From positions 1 through 37,274 of the forward strand of contig CAKTNP010000019.1 of assembly GCA_934589155.1 (NCBI GenBank): a stretch of 37,274 nt of DNA. Direction: 5' to 3'. Made by a program: the position numbers and the translations under genes. The stretch's first letter is position 1, and every line of letters starts with the position of its first letter. Below, piece by piece: positions 33,004-37,274 of the stretch. The DNA is from an uncultured Oscillospiraceae bacterium. GTDB lineage: Bacteria > Bacillota > Clostridia > Oscillospirales > Oscillospiraceae. The notes under the pieces were generated by a model. It had not been told where the DNA came from. It ran no database searches and saw only the letters and a list, made by a program, of their open reading frames with translations.

Positions 33004-34806
33004 ATGAAGAAAGAACGACGGCCCCATAGATCCCTGAAAATACGGATCCAGGAAAGTCCCATCCGCCGGGTCATGTTCCTGTGCTTTACCGTCAGCGCCC
33101 TTTTGGCGGTGGGGACCACGGCGGCAATCCTGTACAGCCGGTTTTCCAGGCAGCTCAACGCCTCGGCCCAGGCCGAGAACCAGTCCATGGTGGAGCGGGT
33201 GGAGCGGAACCTGTCCAACTATTTCCGGGACATGATGAACCTGACGGATTCCTGCGTGTATTCCGTCATCAAGGCCTGCGACCTGAAGACCGACAGTCCC
33301 CAGGACCAGATGACCCTTTTATACAACACCTACGCCGACTACATCGACAGCATGGCCCTGTTTGACGCCCGGGGACGGCTGGTGGCCACGGCGCCGGCAG
33401 CCATTCGCCGGGACCAGGCGGACATTGTGGACAGCGACTGGTTCCAGGCGGCGCTGGAACATCCGGAGAATGTGCATTTTTCCCATCTCAGGGTCCAGAG
33501 CGTCTTTGAAAACCGCAGCGGCGCCTACCGCTGGGTGATCCCCTTGAGCTGCGCCGTGGAGCTGACCCGGGGCAAGGAGACGGAGACGGGGGTGCTGCTG
33601 ATCCACCTCAAATACTCCACCCTGGCGGAGCAATGCGGCGTGAAGCTGGCGGAGGACGGCTATGTGTACCTGGTGGACCGGGACGGCAGCCTGGTATACC
33701 ACCCGGCCTATGAGCTGGTGGCGGCGGGACGACGGCAGGAGTCCTATGAGCGGGCGGCCTCTGCCCCCGACGGCAGCTACAAGGAGACCCTGGAGGGCCA
33801 GCGGCGGACCGTGATCCTGGGGACCACGGGCTACACCGGCTGGCGGGTAGTCGGCGTGGTGCCGGAGACGGCCCTGGACATGAGCGGTATGCGCCAGGCT
33901 CTGGTGCTCATTGCCATTTTCAGCGGGTTTTTCCTGATCCTGACCCTGGTGAACTACTTCCTGTCCCGGCTGCTGACGGACCCCATCGCCCGGCTGGAGG
34001 CCTCCGTGAACCGGGTGGAGCGGGAGGCCGCCGCGGAGATCTATGTGGGCGGCACCCGGGAGACCCGGCAGCTGGGAGAATCCGTCCGGAAAATGGTGGC
34101 GGAGATGCGGAAACTGGCCGACGACGCGGCGGCGGAGCATGAGGCCAAGCGGAAAACGGAACTCAACGCCCTCCAGGCCCAGATCAATCCCCACTTTTTG
34201 TACAATACGCTGGACATTATCGTCTGGATGGTGGAAAACGAGCAGCCCCGGGAGGCGGTGAAGCTGGTGACGGCCCTGGCCCGGTTCTTCCGGATCAGTC
34301 TGTCCGGAGGGCGGAACATCATTCCCGTCCGGGACGAGCTGGAGCATGTGAAAAACTACCTGATGATCCAGGAAATGCGGTATAAGAACAAGTTCCGCTA
34401 TGAGATCCAGGCCCAGCCGGAGACGCTGGAGCTGTCCACCATCAAGCTCATGCTCCAGCCCATTGTGGAAAACGCCATTTATCACGGCATGGAGTATATG
34501 GAGGATTCCGGCACCATTCTGGTGACGGCGGAGACCCGGGACGGGGACCTTTGGATCGTGGTGTCCGACAACGGCCTCGGCATGACCCCGGAGCAGGCGG
34601 CGAAGCTCCTGTCCGGGGATCCCCTGCGGCCGGAGACCACCCGGCGGAAGCCCGGCAGCGGCGTGGGCCTCAAGAACGTGCAGAGCCGGATCCACCTGTA
34701 TTTCGGGGAGCAGTACGGCCTTACCATCGACTCCGAGCCCGACGAGGGCACGAAGGTCATCATCCGGCTGCCGGCCATCCCCTACGGCACCATGGAGGAA
34801 TCGTAA
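33004..34806 (+). CDS. Sensor histidine kinase, YesM/LytS type
   Basis: The protein has 600 residues. A transmembrane helix (about 23-45), an extracellular sensor domain (about 46-298, Cache-like) and a second helix (about 299-320) are followed by a HAMP-like linker. The His_kinase domain carries phospho-acceptor H397 in QAQINPHFLYNTLD, and the ATPase has PIVENAIYHG (about 486-495), DNGLGM (522-527) and GSGVGLKN (551-558). This is the family in which kinases often work with a periplasmic binding protein. Start ATG 33004 lies 4 bases after the regulator gene. The stop touches the next gene directly. Confidence 0.93.
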   Translation: MKKERRPHRSLKIRIQESPIRRVMFLCFTVSALLAVGTTAAILYSRFSRQLNASAQAENQSMVERVERNLSNYFRDMMNLTDSCVYSVIKACDLKTDSPQDQMTLLYNTYADYIDSMALFDARGRLVATAPAAIRRDQADIVDSDWFQAALEHPENVHFSHLRVQSVFENRSGAYRWVIPLSCAVELTRGKETETGVLLIHLKYSTLAEQCGVKLAEDGYVYLVDRDGSLVYHPAYELVAAGRRQESYERAASAPDGSYKETLEGQRRTVILGTTGYTGWRVVGVVPETALDMSGMRQALVLIAIFSGFFLILTLVNYFLSRLLTDPIARLEASVNRVEREAAAEIYVGGTRETRQLGESVRKMVAEMRKLADDAAAEHEAKRKTELNALQAQINPHFLYNTLDIIVWMVENEQPREAVKLVTALARFFRISLSGGRNIIPVRDELEHVKNYLMIQEMRYKNKFRYEIQAQPETLELSTIKLMLQPIVENAIYHGMEYMEDSGTILVTAETRDGDLWIVVSDNGLGMTPEQAAKLLSGDPLRPETTRRKPGSGVGLKNVQSRIHLYFGEQYGLTIDSEPDEGTKVIIRLPAIPYGTMEES

Positions 34807-35727
34807 ATGGGAAAACTGGAAAAGATCCTGCTGTCGGTGCTGGGAGCGGTGCTGCTCCTGTCCCTGGCTCTGCTGCTGTGGGGGACCCGGGAGGGAGGAC
34901 GGACCCGGGTCCGGACGGTGGCCATTTTAATGGACGGCGGCGACAGCGGCTGGAAGAACTTCCGCCGGGGGGTGGAGCAGGCCGCCTCGGAAAAGAACAT
35001 TGACGTGCGGTACGTGGGCCGGTATGACGAGGAGGCCTCCGGAGAAAAGCAGCTGGCGGACCTGGACCAGGTCCTGGAGAACGGGGCCGACGCCCTGGTG
35101 ATCCTGCCCGTGGACGGCAAGGCCCTGACGGACCGGCTGGAGGAGCTGGCCCAGACCGAGACGGTGCCGCCGGTGGTGGCCGCCGGGGCGGAGGTCACGG
35201 GGGGCCGGATCGACTGCTTTGTCACCGGGGACAACCAGGCTCTGGGCACCATGCTGGCCAAGGCCATGTACGACGCCGGGGAGCGGGACTGCACCGTGTT
35301 CCGCAGCGCCGAGGAGACGGAGCGGGAGGCTCAGATCTTCTGGGCCTTTACGGCGGAGCTGGAGGAGCTGGGGATGAACTGGCGGACGGTGATCCTGCCC
35401 GCGGACCGGACGCCCAGCGCTCTGGAAAATACGGCGGCGGCGGGCTTCAGCGCCGCCATGCTGGAGCGGATGGCGGAGAGCCTGCCCAGCTCCTGCCGGA
35501 TCTACGGCGCAGGGGCCGGCTCCCGGATCGCCGCCTATCTGGAAAGCGGGCGGATCCGGGCGGCAGCGGCCTGCAACGAGTATGAGATGGGGTACCTGGC
35601 CCTGTGCGCCGCGGCGGAGGTTATGGATAGGGGAACGGGGGCCAACGAAAAGCTGGATCCCGTCATCGCGACACCGGAAAATCTGTTTGACCGGCCCTGG
35701 GACCTGATGCTGTTCCCCGTGGGCTGA
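34807..35727 (+). CDS. Membrane-anchored periplasmic-binding-like protein, likely co-sensor
   Basis: The protein has 306 residues. An uncleaved-looking hydrophobic anchor at about 8-26 has no lipobox cysteine. The rest is a type I periplasmic-binding fold: TVAILMDGGDSGWKNFRRGVEQAA, then ALVILPVDGKALTDRLEELAQ and DNQALGTMLAKAMYDAG. Sugar-binding proteins of ABC transporters are the closest visible relatives. The anchor and the direct junction with the kinase gene (start at the base after the stop) suggest it presents sugar to the kinase, as XylFII does for LytS in Clostridium beijerinckii. It is probably not a transporter component. The ligand is unknown. Confidence 0.8.
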   Translation: MGKLEKILLSVLGAVLLLSLALLLWGTREGGRTRVRTVAILMDGGDSGWKNFRRGVEQAASEKNIDVRYVGRYDEEASGEKQLADLDQVLENGADALVILPVDGKALTDRLEELAQTETVPPVVAAGAEVTGGRIDCFVTGDNQALGTMLAKAMYDAGERDCTVFRSAEETEREAQIFWAFTAELEELGMNWRTVILPADRTPSALENTAAAGFSAAMLERMAESLPSSCRIYGAGAGSRIAAYLESGRIRAAAACNEYEMGYLALCAAAEVMDRGTGANEKLDPVIATPENLFDRPWDLMLFPVG

Positions 35728-35741
35728 GAAAGGACGAGACC

Positions 35742-36749
35742 ATGAAAGGGTGGAAACGGCGGGGCCCGGCCCTGCTTTTGGCGATTTGTCTGCTGCTGAC
35801 AGGCTGCGCCGGATCGGGGGCAGGAGAGCGGGAGCTGCGGATCGGCCTGGCCCTGTATGACGAGGAGGATACCTTTATCCAAAGCGTGGCCGCGGCGGTC
35901 CAGGACCGGCAGACCGAGGCCCGGCAGTCGGGGCAGAAGGTGTCCCTGACCATCAGCGACGGGGAGCGGAACCAGGCAACCCAGTATACCCAGGTGGAGA
36001 AGTTCCTGTCCCTGGGCTATGACGTGCTGTGCATGAACCCCGTGGACCGGACCGCCGCCTCCACCATCATCGACGAGGCGGAGCGGGCGGGGATCCCCGT
36101 GGTATTCTTCAACCGGGAGCCCGTGGCCCAGGATCTCATGCAGTGGGACCGGGTGTGCTATGTGGGCTCCGACGCCCGGCAGTCGGCGGAGCTGCAGGCG
36201 GGGATCGTGGAGCAGTTCTGGGAGTCGGACCGGGCCTCTATTGACCGAAACGGCGACGGGGTGATCCAGTACATTATGCTGGAAGGGGAGCGGCGCCACC
36301 AGGACGCCGTGATCCGCACGGAGGTGTCGGTCCAGACCCTGCGGGAGTCGGGCATCGAGCTGGAGCGGCTGGACGGCGGCGTGGCCAACTGGGACAGGAC
36401 CCAGGCGGCGGCCATGATGACGGAGTATTTTGAAGCCTATGGCGACGAGATCGAGCTGGTGATCTGCAACAATGACGATATGGCCCTGGGGGCTGTGGAT
36501 GCCGCCCAGAGGCTGGGCCTGTCCTTCCGGAACATCGTGGGCATTGACGGTACGGCCTCGGGCTTAGAGGCCGTGGAGGCCGGGGAAATGCTGGGCACCG
36601 TGGCCATGGACGCGGAGGCCCACGGGGAAATGGTGTTCCGGCTGGCCGTGGAGCTGGCGGCGGGCAAGACCGTGGACGAGATCGACGAGGTGGGGGAGGA
36701 CCACTGCGTGAGAATTCCCATGGAGGCAGTGATCTGGAACCCCTCCTAA
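35742..36749 (+). CDS. MglB-like sugar-binding lipoprotein
   Basis: The protein has 335 residues. The signal sequence ends in the lipobox LLTGC (Cys about 22), so it is a lipoprotein on the outer face of the membrane. The body is a type I periplasmic-binding fold similar to galactose/glucose-binding MglB: LRIGLALYDEEDTFIQSVAAAV. It contains an EF-hand-like calcium loop (DRNGDGVIQ, about 167-175) as in MglB, and ligand-site stretches such as FFNREP and ICNNDDMALGAVDAAQ. It lies after the sensor genes and before a second MglB-like gene. It could feed the sensor or a transporter. Confidence 0.88.
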   Translation: MKGWKRRGPALLLAICLLLTGCAGSGAGERELRIGLALYDEEDTFIQSVAAAVQDRQTEARQSGQKVSLTISDGERNQATQYTQVEKFLSLGYDVLCMNPVDRTAASTIIDEAERAGIPVVFFNREPVAQDLMQWDRVCYVGSDARQSAELQAGIVEQFWESDRASIDRNGDGVIQYIMLEGERRHQDAVIRTEVSVQTLRESGIELERLDGGVANWDRTQAAAMMTEYFEAYGDEIELVICNNDDMALGAVDAAQRLGLSFRNIVGIDGTASGLEAVEAGEMLGTVAMDAEAHGEMVFRLAVELAAGKTVDEIDEVGEDHCVRIPMEAVIWNPS

Positions 36750-36763
36750 AACTTGGAAGCTTG

Positions 36764-36806
36764 GCCCGTATTTGTGTATTGTGTACAAATACGGGCGCTT
36801 TTATTT
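36764..36806 (+). terminator. Terminator after the sensor operon
   Basis: A 12-bp perfect stem GCCCGTATTTGT / ACAAATACGGGC (36764-36775 with 36785-36796) is followed by CGCTTTTATTT. It separates the sensor operon from the next gene. Confidence 0.92.
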
Positions 36807-36884
36807 GGCGAAAAGTCCGAATCCCATACAGATTTTTGAAGGTTATTCGTAGTTTTTTCTATGGATTTCAGGGAAAAAATCCGG

Positions 36885-36911
36885 TACTATTTTCATGGAC
36901 AGCGGAGCTGT
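36885..36911 (+). promoter_or_regulatory. Probable promoter region and 5' hairpin of the mglB-like gene
   Basis: A TACTAT -10-like element (36885-36890) has no good -35 partner, as expected of an activator-dependent promoter. An ACAGC / GCTGT hairpin (36899-36911) follows near the expected start. Confidence 0.4.
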
Positions 36912-36936
36912 ACCAAATAAATTGGAGGAAAGATTC

Positions 36937-37274
36937 ATGAAAAAGATCATTGCCATGCTGCTGGCGCTGACCATGGTATTCGCCCTGGCTGCTTGCTCCG
37001 GCAACGACACCAAGACCACCGAACCCAAGAATGACACCAAGACCACCGAGCCTGCCGGTACTCAGGGCACCGAGCCCGCCGCTTCCGGCGAGCTGAAGGT
37101 CGGCGTGTTCTACTACACCTATGCAGACACCTACATCTCCAGCGTTCGTACCGCACTGGACAACGAGCTGAACAGCCTGGGCGTTACCTACCAGAACTTC
37201 GACGGCAACAACAACCAGACCACCCAGAACGAGCAGATCCAGACCGCCATCACCGACGGCTACAACCTGCTGGT
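36937..37274 (+). CDS. mglB: MglB-like galactose/glucose-binding lipoprotein, 5' part
   Basis: The gene starts at ATG 36937 after TTGGAGGAAAG and runs off the window. The signal peptide MKKIIAMLLALTMVFALAAC ends in a lipobox (Cys about 20). A linker with two copies of NDTKTTEP plus a third TEPA-type repeat follows, then the mature domain GELKVGVFYYTYADTYISSVRTALDNEL. It is a paralogue of the preceding protein and probably the transporter's binding protein, with the ABC subunits beyond the window. Codon choice looks more restricted than in the neighbour, as in pckA, suggesting high expression. Regulation by the upstream response regulator is inferred. Confidence 0.88.
   Translation, partial: MKKIIAMLLALTMVFALAACSGNDTKTTEPKNDTKTTEPAGTQGTEPAASGELKVGVFYYTYADTYISSVRTALDNELNSLGVTYQNFDGNNNQTTQNEQIQTAITDGYNLL

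Noticed and set aside
31329..33218. Minus-strand open frame opposite the response regulator
   Set aside because: Its composition is that of an antisense shadow, and the plus-strand regulator has intact domains.

Overview
The window reads as chromosomal DNA of a GC-rich, spore-forming, anaerobic gut-type Firmicute, most likely in the Oscillospiraceae (Flavonifractor, Lawsonibacter or Oscillibacter-like). The basis is the sporulation genes yabP and yabQ, a type III glutamine synthetase, a class II ATP-dependent PckA, the gene order ylxM-ffh-rpsP-khpA-rimM-trmD, and strong vegetative promoters with near-consensus -35/-10 boxes and 17-18 bp spacers. The taxonomic call is inference. No tRNA, rRNA, transposase, phage gene or CRISPR array was seen. 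The window is mainly core metabolism plus one sugar-sensing locus.

Layout. 1-3.1 kb: the 3' part of pckA, a BlaI-family repressor (minus strand) and a divergent LysM/M14 cell-wall peptidase. 3.1-6.9 kb: an argGHF operon on the minus strand behind a promoter flanked by two ArgR-like boxes. 7.0-11.6 kb: a solitary PH-domain protein, then an operon of a threonine/serine exporter-like protein, 5-formyltetrahydrofolate cyclo-ligase, a membrane protein, a DUF1643 protein and a PHP phosphoesterase. 11.7-20.1 kb: the nitrogen assimilation block glnN-gltB-gltD on the minus strand, with an intrinsic-terminator hairpin between the glnN promoter and the gene. 20.2-21.9 kb: mgtE with a long structured leader that contains a small ORF and a hairpin hiding the mgtE ribosome binding site.

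21.9-28.4 kb (plus strand): an AlaX-type alanyl-tRNA editing protein coupled to a GNAT acetyltransferase. The SRP/ribosome-maturation cluster ylxM-ffh-rpsP-khpA-rimM-trmD follows, then a sirtuin and a small membrane protein where rplS would normally lie. 28.6-31.3 kb (minus strand): yabP-yabQ-divIC-yabR, extended by an SDR oxidoreductase and rpiB. 31.4 kb to the end (plus strand): an AraC-type response regulator, a LytS/YesM-type histidine kinase, a membrane-anchored periplasmic-binding-like protein, an MglB-like lipoprotein with a calcium loop, and the start of a second MglB-like lipoprotein that probably opens the transport operon.

The most interesting signals are regulatory RNA. These are the mgtE leader (uORF, alternative stems, sequestered Shine-Dalgarno), the glnN leader attenuator, several promoters whose transcripts begin almost directly with a stem-loop, and a hairpin-rich segment downstream of gltD. 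At the protein level, the three-component sugar sensor with a membrane-anchored binding protein is the most interesting system. All structures were found by eye and need folding and comparative checks.
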